From Saprospiraceae bacterium (lineage in GTDB: Bacteria; Bacteroidota; Bacteroidia; Chitinophagales; Saprospiraceae): a DNA stretch of 64,000 bases. The stretch covers positions 351,104 to 415,103 of the forward strand of contig JAHDBJ010000001.1 of the NCBI GenBank assembly GCA_020630435.1, in the 5' to 3' direction. The notes below the pieces were generated by a model. It saw only the letters and a program-made list of their open reading frames with translations, did no database searches and was not told the DNA's origin. A program made the position numbers and the translations under genes. Below are positions 51,733-61,780 of the stretch, piece after piece (position 1 is the stretch's first letter; the number at the start of each line of letters is the position of its first letter).

Positions 51733-54627
51733 TCAGGGTTTTTTCCATTTTAGACCTAAAAAAAGTAAAACAAAGATAACGGCTGCTCCGATTATATACC
51801 ATTTGTAATTATACCAAAACGAACCTGTACTCATTTCTATACTATTAATATCACCAGAAATAATAAAACTTTGCCAATAAATCGGTTTTGCATATTCTGA
51901 AGAACAATTATCAAGATAAGTTAATTTAGCTTGTTGTAAAGCAACATCTTTTGTTGCCCCATTTTTAATATTGTCATAAAAAAAGCTCATAATATCAGCG
52001 GTAGCCTTATCAGGAACTTGCCAAAGACTCATAACGAGACTAGGGCAACCTGCAAAAGTAAAGGCTCTTGCCAAGCTCATAATACCTTCACCACGCTTAA
52101 GTTCACCGTAACCTGTATTACAAGCACTAAGAACAGCTAGATCTGCATTGAGTTTCATACTATAAAGTTCCGAAGCATAAAGGAAATTATCAGTCTCATT
52201 TTCCGAAGCATTGAAAATTAGATGAGATTGTAATGGATTTTTTTCATCAATAATACCATGCATTGCCAAATGCAAGATACCAGATTTTTTACCATTTGAT
52301 AAGAAATTTTCTTTGGTTGCGTCTTCATTAAGCCATGACTGTCCACCTATCTGTCCGACAATGGTTGCTATTTCTTTAGGAGCATGAGGGAGTTGTCTTA
52401 AAATAGGAGTATCATCAGAACGAAGGCTAAGATCAGCATTACCGAAAGATTCCATGTTTTTGTAATCTGTACCAAATCCCCCAAAGCCATACAAGTGATT
52501 TTTACGATTTACTTCAGTAGTAGAATTAGAATTGACAAGGTGTGCAGAATATAAATAACTAACGGCATAATCTTTTATAAGCACAGGCAACATCCTGTCG
52601 ATCCAATTGCCTTCATATTCTTTTGTTAATAAGGCTTCAAATGGAATATATCCTAGTAAATTATCAGGGATAATCATCAACCTTTTTTTACCTTCTAAGT
52701 CAAGATCTCCTAATAAAAATTTATATAATTCATGAGCATGAAGTAGATAATCTTTTTCAGTATCGATTTTACTTTTTTCAATAAGAGCCCACTTTTGAAA
52801 AGAATTTTTAAACTTTAAAATTTGTTCAACAAACTCTTGAGGTATTTTTTTCTTGAATAGTTGTACTTCATTTTTATCTATAGTGAAGGTATATAGGACA
52901 TCGCTATTCCAAAAATATTCGATTAATAGAGCATCTTCAGGAATGTTTTGTTTTAGTTGAGATATATCTAATGTCGCATCACTATATTTTAATTCATAGT
53001 AACTGGGATAATTATTTTCAAGCTCTTTAGAGAGTTTTAATAATTTTCGTCTAGTTTCAAATATCGTATCTCTCAGAAGTTCTCTTTTGGGGTCTTTGAA
53101 TAATAGACTTTCGTAGTAAGCAATTTCTATCTTTAAATCTTGTTCTTTAATTAAAAGACTATCAGGTATATCGGATATTAACTTTGCATTTTTATCTTGA
53201 ATTGATTCTCGTAATACGACGGCTCTGGAATTTTCTGAAAATTTTAAGGCTTGTTCTAGGTAATTTTTATCTTTCGTTTTTTCATAATACAGATAGCTTG
53301 CTTCAATGGCATTTTCATAAGCATTAATCGCATTTTCAGCAAGAATATATTTTGCTCCATCTGTTTGTAAAGCCTGTCGCATTTGATCCGTAAGGGTATC
53401 TAACGATTGGGCGGTGTTATAAGCACTCTTTAGGAAATCAATATTTTGATTTTGTCCATAAAGTTCAAGCAATGTTTTTGATTTTGCATTCAAAAGAATA
53501 TAAAAAAGCTTTTTATTAGAAATAGTATTTTGTGAAATAGAAGGTGTAGAAAGTAACCCTGCTTCATATTCAGGTAATAAAATTTGTATGCCTTTTTGGT
53601 AATAGTCAGCAGCTGTTGAAAAATCTTTCTTTTCAGCGTATATATCCCCAATGTTATCATAAGAACCCGCTATAGCTCCTTTGTTCGTATTTGGATAGAG
53701 CTCTAATGATTTTCGAGCAATTTTTAATGCTTTATCAAATTGTTTTTGACGTTTATAAATTATGCCTAGATTGTCATAATTATGCGCAATATTATTCGTA
53801 TAGTAAGGATCATTTTCAATGATGTAATGCTTATTTGAAAGCTGATAATACTTTTCAGCAGCTTTGTAATCTCCTGATTTTAAATATGCTTCTGATACTA
53901 GATTATAAGCCCGTGCTAGTTCGTGATTACTTAATTTTTTTCGATTCGGATAAATTTTTTTTTGAAAAATATCGATAGCTTCTTGATATTTCTTCTGCCC
54001 TTTAAGAATAGGAATAAGATCAATGTTTGTACTAATAAACTTTTCAATATTATGAATACTTTGATACAAGGAGGCAGACTTTTTGATATACCGCTCTGCT
54101 AAAACATTTTCCTGAATACCATAGAGGGAATTGGCAGTTGTATGGTAATATAAAGCTAATTTTAAACTGTCCTTTTCAGAAGAATTTTCCATGAGATCAA
54201 TTGCTCTTTCTCCTTCAGCAATTGCTGTTTTATATTCATCTAAATAGAGATACACATTCATTAAAAGAAAATGAGTATGTGCCAATTCTTTTTCTTTCTT
54301 ATTTGATTTTTTAAAATAATCTAAACTGGAATTAAAGGCATCTATAGCCTCATCATATCGCTCCGTACAGCCAAAAAGAAGCGCTCCTTTTTTTTGAAAA
54401 ATTTTGGCTTTGATATCAATATGTTTTAAAAGCAATAGAGAATCCTTTGTAAGTGTACTTTGAAGTATTATTAGGACTTCTTTTACGTCACAATCATAGA
54501 TTTTTGATGTGATTTTTTCAGCAAGAAGAGTATTTAATTCTTCAGGAGTGGAGTTTGCCTTTAGTTTATTCGAAAAGAAACACAATAAAAGGCATACCAT
54601 GTAAACCAAATGGTAAGGGGTGTTCAT
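51733..54627 (-). CDS. TPR-repeat protein with C-terminal CHAT protease domain and membrane anchor
   Basis: Protein of 964 residues. A signal peptide (about 1-24) is followed by about eight TPR repeats (about 60-400), a helical linker (about 400-590), a CHAT domain (about 600-920) and a C-terminal transmembrane helix (about 940-960) with a KWKKP tail. The CHAT catalytic dyad is visible as HLAMHG (His near 788) and SACNTGYG (Cys near 835). CHAT proteins are caspase-like proteases; this one would face the periplasm from the inner membrane. The protein alone does not indicate a substrate. Confidence 0.88.
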   Translation of the reverse strand: MNTPYHLVYMVCLLLCFFSNKLKANSTPEELNTLLAEKITSKIYDCDVKEVLIILQSTLTKDSLLLLKHIDIKAKIFQKKGALLFGCTERYDEAIDAFNSSLDYFKKSNKKEKELAHTHFLLMNVYLYLDEYKTAIAEGERAIDLMENSSEKDSLKLALYYHTTANSLYGIQENVLAERYIKKSASLYQSIHNIEKFISTNIDLIPILKGQKKYQEAIDIFQKKIYPNRKKLSNHELARAYNLVSEAYLKSGDYKAAEKYYQLSNKHYIIENDPYYTNNIAHNYDNLGIIYKRQKQFDKALKIARKSLELYPNTNKGAIAGSYDNIGDIYAEKKDFSTAADYYQKGIQILLPEYEAGLLSTPSISQNTISNKKLFYILLNAKSKTLLELYGQNQNIDFLKSAYNTAQSLDTLTDQMRQALQTDGAKYILAENAINAYENAIEASYLYYEKTKDKNYLEQALKFSENSRAVVLRESIQDKNAKLISDIPDSLLIKEQDLKIEIAYYESLLFKDPKRELLRDTIFETRRKLLKLSKELENNYPSYYELKYSDATLDISQLKQNIPEDALLIEYFWNSDVLYTFTIDKNEVQLFKKKIPQEFVEQILKFKNSFQKWALIEKSKIDTEKDYLLHAHELYKFLLGDLDLEGKKRLMIIPDNLLGYIPFEALLTKEYEGNWIDRMLPVLIKDYAVSYLYSAHLVNSNSTTEVNRKNHLYGFGGFGTDYKNMESFGNADLSLRSDDTPILRQLPHAPKEIATIVGQIGGQSWLNEDATKENFLSNGKKSGILHLAMHGIIDEKNPLQSHLIFNASENETDNFLYASELYSMKLNADLAVLSACNTGYGELKRGEGIMSLARAFTFAGCPSLVMSLWQVPDKATADIMSFFYDNIKNGATKDVALQQAKLTYLDNCSSEYAKPIYWQSFIISGDINSIEMSTGSFWYNYKWYIIGAAVIFVLLFLGLKWKKP

Positions 54628-54998
54628 ATTTTGGATATTTATAATTCCTTTTCTTAGTGTGTCACAAAATGCCTTTACAAGAATAACGCTTTTTCTTCAA
54701 AAAGAATAAGAGTACAAGTAAAATTAATATATTTATATAACCCTAAATTGTTGCTTATAGTATGTTTATTTTTAGTTTTTTGATTTTAAATATCTTGTTT
54801 TAAGGACTATTAGCAGTAATGTTTAATGAGCTTACAAAGTTTAATTTTAGTTGTTTCCTAGTATCCAATTAACACTGCTAAGTTTGTAATTTAATCCATT
54901 CGATATATCTTTGAGGGATATTTAGCTTAGTCACATTCAAACTCTTTACCACCACAAAAAATTATACTATTGAGTTTGATATTTAAATACATACAAAA
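54628..54998. other. 371-bp divergent gap with one clear promoter
   Basis: No gene is supported. The gap holds the promoter at 54884-54913 for the rightward gene. The leftward promoter for the CHAT protein was not recognised. Confidence 0.5.
54884..54913 (+). promoter_or_regulatory. Bacteroidota-type promoter of the nucleotidyltransferase gene
   Basis: TTTG (54883-54886), 19-bp spacer, TATCTTTG (54906-54913). It is a full consensus match, 86 bp before the start codon. Confidence 0.65.
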
Positions 54999-55904
54999 AT
55001 GCAAAAACCAACCTTATTGATCCTTGCCGCAGGAATGGGAAGCCGCTATGGAGGCTTAAAACAATTGGATGAAATTGGGCCTAATGGAGAAACAATTATT
55101 GAGTATTCAGTCTACGACGCTATTCGAGCAGGCTTTGGTAAAGTCGTATTTGTTATCCGAAAGTCGTTTGAAGAAGATTTTAAACAAAAAATCACACATC
55201 ATTTTGAAGATAAAATTGAAGTTGCGTTTGCTTATCAGGCTGTAAATTCACCAATCGATGGTGTAGAACTGAATGTAGAAAGAACAAAACCATGGGGAAC
55301 ATCTCATGCTGTTTTGGTTGCTAAAGATGTTGTTAAAGAGCCTTTTGCTGTTATTAATGCAGACGATTATTATGGTGCGACATCTATGCAGCAAATTGGT
55401 GATTTTTTAAGTAAAGATGCTCAACCTCATCTTTATGCTATGGTCGGATTTGTTTTGCGTAACACATTATCCGATAATGGAGATGTAAATAGAGGCATCT
55501 GCAAAGCAGATGATAATGGTAATTTGATAACAATGGTAGAAACTTTAAAAATTCAACGAGAAGCAGATGGTATAGTCCGATATGGCAAAGAAGATAATAG
55601 AGGAGAACTTCCTGATGATAGTGTAGTATCTATGAATATGTTTGGGTTTCACCCTAGCATCTTTGACCATTTAAAAACAGGATTTTTAGATTTTGTGAAA
55701 AATAATACAGATAATCCCAAAGCAGAATACTTTATTCCGTTGACTGTAGATGAAATGATAAAAGCGGATAAAATGCAGATGCGTGTACTCTCTACGGATG
55801 AAAAGTGGTATGGCGTTACTTATCGTGAGGATAAAGAAGAGGTAACGACTGCATTGAAAAATCTATCTGATAAAGGTGTATACCCTTCTCCTTTATGGAG
55901 CTAA
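54999..55904 (+). CDS. Sugar-phosphate nucleotidyltransferase
   Basis: Protein of 301 residues. The N-terminal motif is LILAAGMGSRYGGLKQLDEIGPNGE (G-x-G-x-R-x-G of nucleotidyltransferases; the Lys for the second site is in GLKQL). Then INADDYYG is the metal-binding D-x-D region (about 121-128). It activates a sugar-1-phosphate with an NTP; the sugar is not clear. The gene follows a good promoter and stands alone. Confidence 0.85.
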   Translation: MQKPTLLILAAGMGSRYGGLKQLDEIGPNGETIIEYSVYDAIRAGFGKVVFVIRKSFEEDFKQKITHHFEDKIEVAFAYQAVNSPIDGVELNVERTKPWGTSHAVLVAKDVVKEPFAVINADDYYGATSMQQIGDFLSKDAQPHLYAMVGFVLRNTLSDNGDVNRGICKADDNGNLITMVETLKIQREADGIVRYGKEDNRGELPDDSVVSMNMFGFHPSIFDHLKTGFLDFVKNNTDNPKAEYFIPLTVDEMIKADKMQMRVLSTDEKWYGVTYREDKEEVTTALKNLSDKGVYPSPLWS

Positions 55905-55969
55905 TTTCTTCTCGAACGCCCCTTGTCTAAATAAGTTTTTATTGTTTAGACAAGGTTTATTTTTTCCTA

Positions 55970-56854
55970 TTGAATGCACATACTAAAGCCCATCTAGCCC
56001 TTTTTTCTGTTGCCTTAATATATGGTGCGAATTTCTCGATTGCCAAAGAGGTGATGCCTACTTATATTCAGCCTCTAGGTTTTATCCTCATGCGTGTAGT
56101 AAGCGGTGTTGTTCTTTTTTGGTTATTTCATACTTTTTTTATTAAAGAAAAAATTGATAAAAAAGATATTAAACAACTGGTTCTATGTGGTTTGTTTGGA
56201 GTTGCTATTAATCAAATGTGTTTTTTTAAAGGTCTAAATTGGACAACTCCGATCAATGCATCTTTAATCATGACCACCTCTCCTATGCTTGTTTTAATTA
56301 TTTCTTCTTTTGCTTTAAAAGAGCGAATTACGAGTAAAAAGATATTAGGAATTTTACTAGGATGTATGGGGGCTGTATTACTAATTGTTTATGGACAAAG
56401 TATTAAGTTTAATCCCAAAGGTATCCTAGGAGATTTATTTATTTTTATCAATGCTGCTTCTTATTCTATCTATCTTGTTTTGGTAAAGAAATTAATAAAA
56501 AAATACCATCCCATTACAGTGATTAAATGGGTTTTTACTTTTGGTCTTCTCTTTGTTTTTCCTTTTGGAATCCAAGAATTTTTAATCATAGAATGGCAAA
56601 CTTTCCCTCTAAACATATGGTTAGCGGTTGTCTATGTTCTATTTTTTGTAACGTTTATGACTTATTTCCTAAATGGATATGCTTTAAAAACGGTCAACCC
56701 ATCTGTAGCGAGTACATATATTTATCTGCAACCACTACTTGCTACTATAATCGCTTTATTGCTGGCTAAAGATGAATTATCGTTAGAGAAAGTAATTGCT
56801 GGATTATTAATTTTTATTGGTGTTTTTTTAGTTAGTCATTCTCCTCAGAGGTGA
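55970..56854 (+). CDS. EamA/DMT-family transporter
   Basis: Integral membrane protein of 294 residues with ten hydrophobic helices in two repeated halves, typical of the drug/metabolite transporter superfamily. The family motif 'ALIYGANFSIAKEVMP' is near the N-terminus, and 'NPSVASTYIYLQPLLATIIALLL' is in the second half. The start seems to be TTG at 55970; no ATG with a full helix 1 is available. The substrate is unknown. Confidence 0.85.
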   Translation: MNAHTKAHLALFSVALIYGANFSIAKEVMPTYIQPLGFILMRVVSGVVLFWLFHTFFIKEKIDKKDIKQLVLCGLFGVAINQMCFFKGLNWTTPINASLIMTTSPMLVLIISSFALKERITSKKILGILLGCMGAVLLIVYGQSIKFNPKGILGDLFIFINAASYSIYLVLVKKLIKKYHPITVIKWVFTFGLLFVFPFGIQEFLIIEWQTFPLNIWLAVVYVLFFVTFMTYFLNGYALKTVNPSVASTYIYLQPLLATIIALLLAKDELSLEKVIAGLLIFIGVFLVSHSPQR

Positions 56855-57021
56855 TTTTTAAATTGCTAGTAATTCCTTTTTCCAATGTATGTTAATATTT
56901 GATGTTTAAATAAAATATCAAATTAACTATCCCTTTCCAATTTGAAATCGTTATCTAAATGGAGAACCATATTACAAAATAGCTAGGAGGCATATTCAAT
57001 GTCTTTAAAACAAAACACCTT

Positions 57022-58416
57022 ATGAAAACGTATTTACAGCTTATTTCTTATTGCTTATTGTACAATCTATTATCTGCTCAAACTTCTCAACAATGGTTTA
57101 TTGAATTTGAAACCAATCAATCCAGTATCAACGCACAACATGAAGATATTTTACAAGAAGTGATTGATTTTTATACTATTCACTCTATTCAAAAAGTAGA
57201 ACTCTTGGGACATACTGACAATGTAGGAAATAAAGCCTATAACCAAAAACTATCTCTAAAAAGAGCAAATAGTGTAAAGACTTATTTAACAGAGAATGGA
57301 ATAGACAATAGTTTGATTACTGTTTCGGCTTTGGATTTTAGTCGTCCTAAAGCTGATAATAGTGGCGAAATGGGAAAAGCTACAAATCGGCGGACAGAAA
57401 TTATTTTTTATTATACCCTTGAGCAAGATGTCTATATAGAACCAATATCATCCGTTCAAAAGAAAACCAAACCGCAAGAGCCTATAATTATAGAAAAACC
57501 AAAAGTTCTAGAGGAAATAACTAAAGAAGAAATACAGGAAAAAGAAGAACTTGTTGAAACTCCAGTAGAAAATGAAAGGATTCAAGCTGTCCTAACTTCT
57601 AACCAAGAACTAGAAGCAAATTTTACATTTTCAAAAAATAAAAACTATACGATAGAAGGAGTAAGTGGCACTAAAATCCATTTAAATAGCGCGGCTATTA
57701 AAAATAAAGAAAAACTAGAAGGTAAACAACTTAACTTTAAAATCAGGGAATATCTAAGTGCAACGACTGCAGCACTAGCTGGAGCTTCTACTCGTTCTGG
57801 AACTCGCCTTCTAAAGTCTGCTGGAATGTATTGTTTTGCAATGGTCGCAAGTGATAATAGCAGGGTATCAGGCTGCGTCACTATTGAAATTCCATCAGAA
57901 GAAGTTGAGGGTATGTATCCTTATCTTTATAGAGGCGGGTTGCCAGTAGATCAAATTAATTGGCGCAAAGCACCCTCTAGAACTATGCTATACGACAAAA
58001 CAAAAGGTGTTTATAAAATAAAGTATTGTGGATTACTAAGCCGTCGAGTTTGTTGTAATGTAGATAAACCTGTTCCTGCAAGTGTTGTCAAAATAAGAGC
58101 TGCTCACTTAACAAAAGCAAAACTCTATGTAGAATACGACGACGGTACATTTACAACTGTAAAGCCATTTGAAGTTAATGGTAAGAAGATGAAAAAACAT
58201 TTTCATTTCCCTCTTGTGGATAAAGGGAAATTATGGAGTGTTTCTACTCAAACAAGAGAAACACACTATATTCGACAAGAATTTGAACTAGAAAAAGAAG
58301 AGAAGAGTAAAAAATATAAGTACGTTATTAATAAAAAAATGAGGGGTAGAAGAATCAAGTATGTCAAGAAACCCAAGTTCAAAATGTTGAGACTCAAAAA
58401 ACAAGGAATGGGATAG
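57022..58416 (+). CDS. OmpA-like domain protein with C-terminal beta-rich region
   Basis: Protein of 464 residues with a signal peptide (1-20). An OmpA-type peptidoglycan-binding domain follows unusually at the N-terminus (about 28-130), with 'VELLGHTDNVGNKAYNQKLSLKRANSVKTYL' and TNRRTEI. A charged linker (about 150-185) leads to a beta-rich C-terminal domain (about 195-420) and a very basic tail (rich in K and R). It probably connects peptidoglycan to another envelope partner. Confidence 0.8.
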   Translation: MKTYLQLISYCLLYNLLSAQTSQQWFIEFETNQSSINAQHEDILQEVIDFYTIHSIQKVELLGHTDNVGNKAYNQKLSLKRANSVKTYLTENGIDNSLITVSALDFSRPKADNSGEMGKATNRRTEIIFYYTLEQDVYIEPISSVQKKTKPQEPIIIEKPKVLEEITKEEIQEKEELVETPVENERIQAVLTSNQELEANFTFSKNKNYTIEGVSGTKIHLNSAAIKNKEKLEGKQLNFKIREYLSATTAALAGASTRSGTRLLKSAGMYCFAMVASDNSRVSGCVTIEIPSEEVEGMYPYLYRGGLPVDQINWRKAPSRTMLYDKTKGVYKIKYCGLLSRRVCCNVDKPVPASVVKIRAAHLTKAKLYVEYDDGTFTTVKPFEVNGKKMKKHFHFPLVDKGKLWSVSTQTRETHYIRQEFELEKEEKSKKYKYVINKKMRGRRIKYVKKPKFKMLRLKKQGMG

Positions 58417-58435
58417 TATAAGGTTGTTACTGACC

Positions 58436-59236
58436 TCATTTTTGCCCCTGTGCTTGATGTTTTAATTGAGTGGCAAGTGGTTCGCCTAGATAACGATCGA
58501 TTAAATGATGTGCTAGATAAATAATAGGCGTAAGTCCAACGGCTACAAGAAACTTATAAACATAATTGACGGTGCCTACTGCTAAGAATTGTCCCATTGA
58601 CCAAGGTTCAATGTTGCCGACAAGTTGGGGACCTCCGACAAAGGCAATATATAAAACGACGAAGCTATCAATAAACTGTGAAACAAGTGTTGAACCAGTT
58701 GCTCTAAGCCAAACCTTGCTCTCTCCTGTTGATTTTTTTATACGATGAAAAATAAAAACATCAACGATTTGGCCAATAAGAAAAGCGACTAAAGAACCAA
58801 TAATAATAAGCATCCCTTGTCCAAATATATTGGCAAATGCAGCTTGCATATTTGGAACACCATTGGTTGTATTGATGCCTACCCACCAATCAGCAGGAGC
58901 AAGGCTAATTGCAAAATAAACCATTAAAAAAGCATAAGAGATGAGTCCAACAGCTAGATAGGAAAGCATTTTGACCCCTTTTTGCCCAAAGTACTCGTTG
59001 ATGACATCCGTCATAATAAATACGACAGGCCAAAGAAGGACACCCGCTGTAAATTGAAGCGAGCCTTTTTGCCCAAACAAATTCCAGTTAAAGGGAGCAA
59101 TTCCTAGAGAATCTTCTAAAGCAAAGATTTTTACACCTATAAATTCTGCTATTAAAGCATTGGCAATAAAAAATCCTCCAAGTATGATAAATAAACGTGT
59201 TGATTTTTGAGATAAGGTGTTTGGCATAGGATTCAT
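58436..59236 (-). CDS. Queuosine precursor transporter, YhhQ/VUT family
   Basis: Integral membrane protein of 266 residues with six to seven helices. Family features visible are 'VFIMTDVINEYFGQKGVKML', 'ADWWVGI' and a 'FLIGQIVDVFIFHRIKK' segment. Members take up queuosine precursors such as preQ0. The start at 59236 gives MNPMPNTLSQK; a second Met at residue 4 is also possible. Confidence 0.88.
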   Translation of the reverse strand: MNPMPNTLSQKSTRLFIILGGFFIANALIAEFIGVKIFALEDSLGIAPFNWNLFGQKGSLQFTAGVLLWPVVFIMTDVINEYFGQKGVKMLSYLAVGLISYAFLMVYFAISLAPADWWVGINTTNGVPNMQAAFANIFGQGMLIIIGSLVAFLIGQIVDVFIFHRIKKSTGESKVWLRATGSTLVSQFIDSFVVLYIAFVGGPQLVGNIEPWSMGQFLAVGTVNYVYKFLVAVGLTPIIYLAHHLIDRYLGEPLATQLKHQAQGQK

Positions 59237-59261
59237 CGTTTATGCTACAAGGTAAAAAAAA

Positions 59262-59915
59262 CTATTTTTTCCACCTAATCCCGACTCTTACCCCTGCAAA
59301 TAAATTATTTATGCCAAAAGCAGTTGGCTCTCCATTTGGTACATAAGGTAATTCTCCTTCAAAATAATGAGTATACCGAACAAGCGGTGTAATGGTAAGC
59401 AAATCTAATAGCCCTATATCTATACCAGCGCCTAAACCAAGTCCAAACTGCAAATCGTTTTGAGTATTTATCTCATCACCTTTTGTTTGGGTTTTATCTA
59501 ACATTGTGATCGAAGGACTTATTTGTATAAAAAATCCTTTTTTGAAAAAATCATTTTGTTTAGAAAATGTTGGACAATCACAATCATTTGCGAAATCTAA
59601 AGGATAGATATTGGTGTTTAAAAACAACCCATATTGTTTGAAATCAAATTCATTTACAATATCATCCAGATCGTATTGGCCAGAAAAACTAGTATAGTTT
59701 AATTCTGGCGTGAATTCTAAACGTTTACGCTTTAATCGAAACCAATAATCAAGCCCTACAGAAATTCCACTTCCTAGAAAGTTTTCATTCAATTGATGAC
59801 GCTGCTCAAAGTCAGGAGCTTGCATTTGCAAATAACCCACATTTATTCCTATCTGTCCCCAAGCAAGGGTTCCCCACCATATAAAAAGTCCTAAGAAAAT
59901 CGCTCTATACATCAT
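59262..59915 (-). CDS. Outer-membrane beta-barrel protein
   Basis: Protein of 217 residues with a signal peptide (1-20, cut near AWG-Q) and repeated amphipathic strands ending in an aromatic/charged last strand (GVRVGIRWKK). It resembles other small OM barrels of Bacteroidota. It lies 25 bp upstream of the queuosine-transporter start on the same strand, so the two may be cotranscribed. Confidence 0.75.
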   Translation of the reverse strand: MMYRAIFLGLFIWWGTLAWGQIGINVGYLQMQAPDFEQRHQLNENFLGSGISVGLDYWFRLKRKRLEFTPELNYTSFSGQYDLDDIVNEFDFKQYGLFLNTNIYPLDFANDCDCPTFSKQNDFFKKGFFIQISPSITMLDKTQTKGDEINTQNDLQFGLGLGAGIDIGLLDLLTITPLVRYTHYFEGELPYVPNGEPTAFGINNLFAGVRVGIRWKK

Positions 59916-59987
59916 AAATTTATTTTAGAATAGAACGCAAATTTAAGGTATTATCGTACAAAAAACGAGTCTAGTTTTATATAGAAG

Positions 59988-60734
59988 TTATTTAAAAACA
60001 CGATAAGTTGCGCCGACATTGAATAAGGTTACGTTTCCATATCCGACCTCTCCAAAAATCCCCCAATTGGGTGTAAGGTAATATCTAGCGCCTCCTCGAA
60101 CAATATAAAAGAAGGTTGGCAGATTTACCTTTTCAACTTCAGCGTCACTATCTCTAAGGTTTTTTGTTCGTACAAAATTATAACCAGCCTCTGTGGCACC
60201 ATAAACATCAAGCTTCTTAATACCGAGTATACCTCTTCTTCTAGCGGCAAATCGTCCGCCTAATGAATAGGTATTAATGGCGTATTCAGATTCTTCTCCT
60301 GTAACTGTGTTGCCACCACCACCTAGGCAAGCATCTAGGTCGAAATCAGGACTGAACAAATTACAAACGTCTAGAATTCCTCCTACATCTACAGTAAAAG
60401 GGATAGGACCTGTTTTACTCCTAAAATACCCTGCATTAATGCCAATTCCTAGATCTTCTGTAAGACCATATTCATAACTAAACGTAATTTTAGGTCCTGA
60501 TGATGCATCTACATTATTACCTAATAAAGAACCAATCACATTAATTGTAACATCTGCCACGTTTGGAAAGCTTAAACCGACATTAAACATATGCGAACCC
60601 TCCATATGATAATACGTCGATTCTTCCCGATCAGAAGAATTAGTTTTTTCTTCTTTGTCTGTTTCTACAGGTTGTTGTGCTTGAGTAAATATTGCTAAAA
60701 CTAAAAAAAAGAGAATGGATAACAATTTTTTCAT
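59988..60734 (-). CDS. Outer-membrane beta-barrel protein
   Basis: Protein of 248 residues with a signal peptide (1-19, cut after FTQA), an acidic Ser-rich linker (about 25-40) and amphipathic strands with Tyr/Phe ends, closing in GATYRVFK. Two Cys (CNLF, CLGG) lie in an acidic external loop (about 128-142). Probably an envelope barrel of unknown cargo. Confidence 0.75.
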   Translation of the reverse strand: MKKLLSILFFLVLAIFTQAQQPVETDKEEKTNSSDREESTYYHMEGSHMFNVGLSFPNVADVTINVIGSLLGNNVDASSGPKITFSYEYGLTEDLGIGINAGYFRSKTGPIPFTVDVGGILDVCNLFSPDFDLDACLGGGGNTVTGEESEYAINTYSLGGRFAARRRGILGIKKLDVYGATEAGYNFVRTKNLRDSDAEVEKVNLPTFFYIVRGGARYYLTPNWGIFGEVGYGNVTLFNVGATYRVFK

Positions 60735-60870
60735 AAACTGAGAGATTGTAATTAGAAATAAAAAACAAAATATTTTTACATGACGCTATCAAAGATATAA
60801 TAAATTCTAATCAATAACCATGCAGTTTTTGTCTACTTTTTTACATGGCTTGAGATAAAATGGGAGTTGT

Positions 60871-60997
60871 TTTTCAAACAAAAATACTTTTTTCAAACAA
60901 AAAACATCTTTTTGTTTAAAAAATTTGCTTAAAAATTTGCTATATACCATTTTTTGTTTTATAATTGTGTTGAAATAGTCATTTTCTAAACAAAAAA
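60871..60997. promoter_or_regulatory. Array of four operator-like sites before the repressor gene
   Basis: Repeated element TTTTC-AAAC-AAAAA: TTTTCAAACAAAAA (60871-60884), TTTTCAAACAAAAAA (60890-60904), the inverse TTTTTGTTTAAAAAA (60909-60923) and TTTTCTAAACAAAAAAA (60982-60997). The repeated spacing upstream of a CI/LexA-type gene suggests an autoregulated operator set. No gene was seen in 60735-61005. Confidence 0.55.
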
Positions 60998-61005
60998 ATT
61001 TAAAC

Positions 61006-61746
61006 ATGATAGGTAATGACAGAATTGAGCTAAATAAGAGGTTTGTTCATGTTTTCAATCTTTTAGAACAAAGAAATCTTATTGTTAAGAATGATAGGAA
61101 TGGTAAAGGAATGGGAGATTTTGCAGAGAAAATTTTGGGGAATAGAGGATATGGACATATCATTCGAGCTTTTTTAAATCCAAATGACAAACGTTGTTTT
61201 GATTATAAACATATAGAAAAAATGAGCCGCATCTATGGTGTCAATGAAGATTATCTGATGCATGGAATTGGTAAACCATTTGGTAGACCTTTGAAAAGAC
61301 ATTTATCCAGTAATGGTGAAGCTGCATCCTCAATGCGAGGAAATATTTTATTTACGGACTCACATGCTTTTGCTGGTAGTTCTGTAGACGTAGGTAGTTC
61401 TGCTCCTGAAGATGTTTCTTATTTTTCTATTCCAGATATGACAGGCAATGATTTTGTAGCCTTTACCATAGAAGGAAATAGTATGGAACCTTTGATCAAA
61501 TATGGTGATATTGTGATTTGTGAACCAATACTTCATATTGATAGAATCCGAAATAACGAAATTTATGCTATCAAAAGCAATGGTTCTGTATGGGTAAAGT
61601 ATGTTCAGAAAATCACTGATAGTAGAGGGCGAATCGGTAAATTAAAATTGATTTCAGAAAATAAGTTAGAGCATGATCCCTTTATTGAAGAAATTAATGA
61701 TTATACTAGGGTTTATAAAGTCGTACGATTGATTAGCAGTTTGTAA
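61006..61746 (+). CDS. CI/LexA-like repressor with S24 peptidase domain
   Basis: Protein of 246 residues. The N-terminal part (about 10-90) is a helix-turn-helix region of the CI type ('KGMGDFAEKIL', 'HIIRAFLN', 'YKHIEKMSRIYGVNEDYL'). The C-terminal S24 domain has EGNSMEPLIKYGDIV (Ser159) and SVWVKYVQKI (Lys198), the catalytic dyad. A cleavage candidate is Ala123-Gly124 in HAFAGSSV. Such proteins control prophages or SOS-like regulons by self-cleavage on DNA damage. It lies about 18 kb from the prophage end, so its target may be this or another element. Confidence 0.85.
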   Translation: MIGNDRIELNKRFVHVFNLLEQRNLIVKNDRNGKGMGDFAEKILGNRGYGHIIRAFLNPNDKRCFDYKHIEKMSRIYGVNEDYLMHGIGKPFGRPLKRHLSSNGEAASSMRGNILFTDSHAFAGSSVDVGSSAPEDVSYFSIPDMTGNDFVAFTIEGNSMEPLIKYGDIVICEPILHIDRIRNNEIYAIKSNGSVWVKYVQKITDSRGRIGKLKLISENKLEHDPFIEEINDYTRVYKVVRLISSL

Positions 61747-61780
61747 ATTGATGAAAGATAGACTATAGAATCTTTTTATA

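Noticed and set aside
60807..61007. Leftward 66-codon frame upstream of the repressor
   Set aside because: It translates the repeated A/T-rich operator-like region into a low-complexity K/F sequence, with no sign of a gene.
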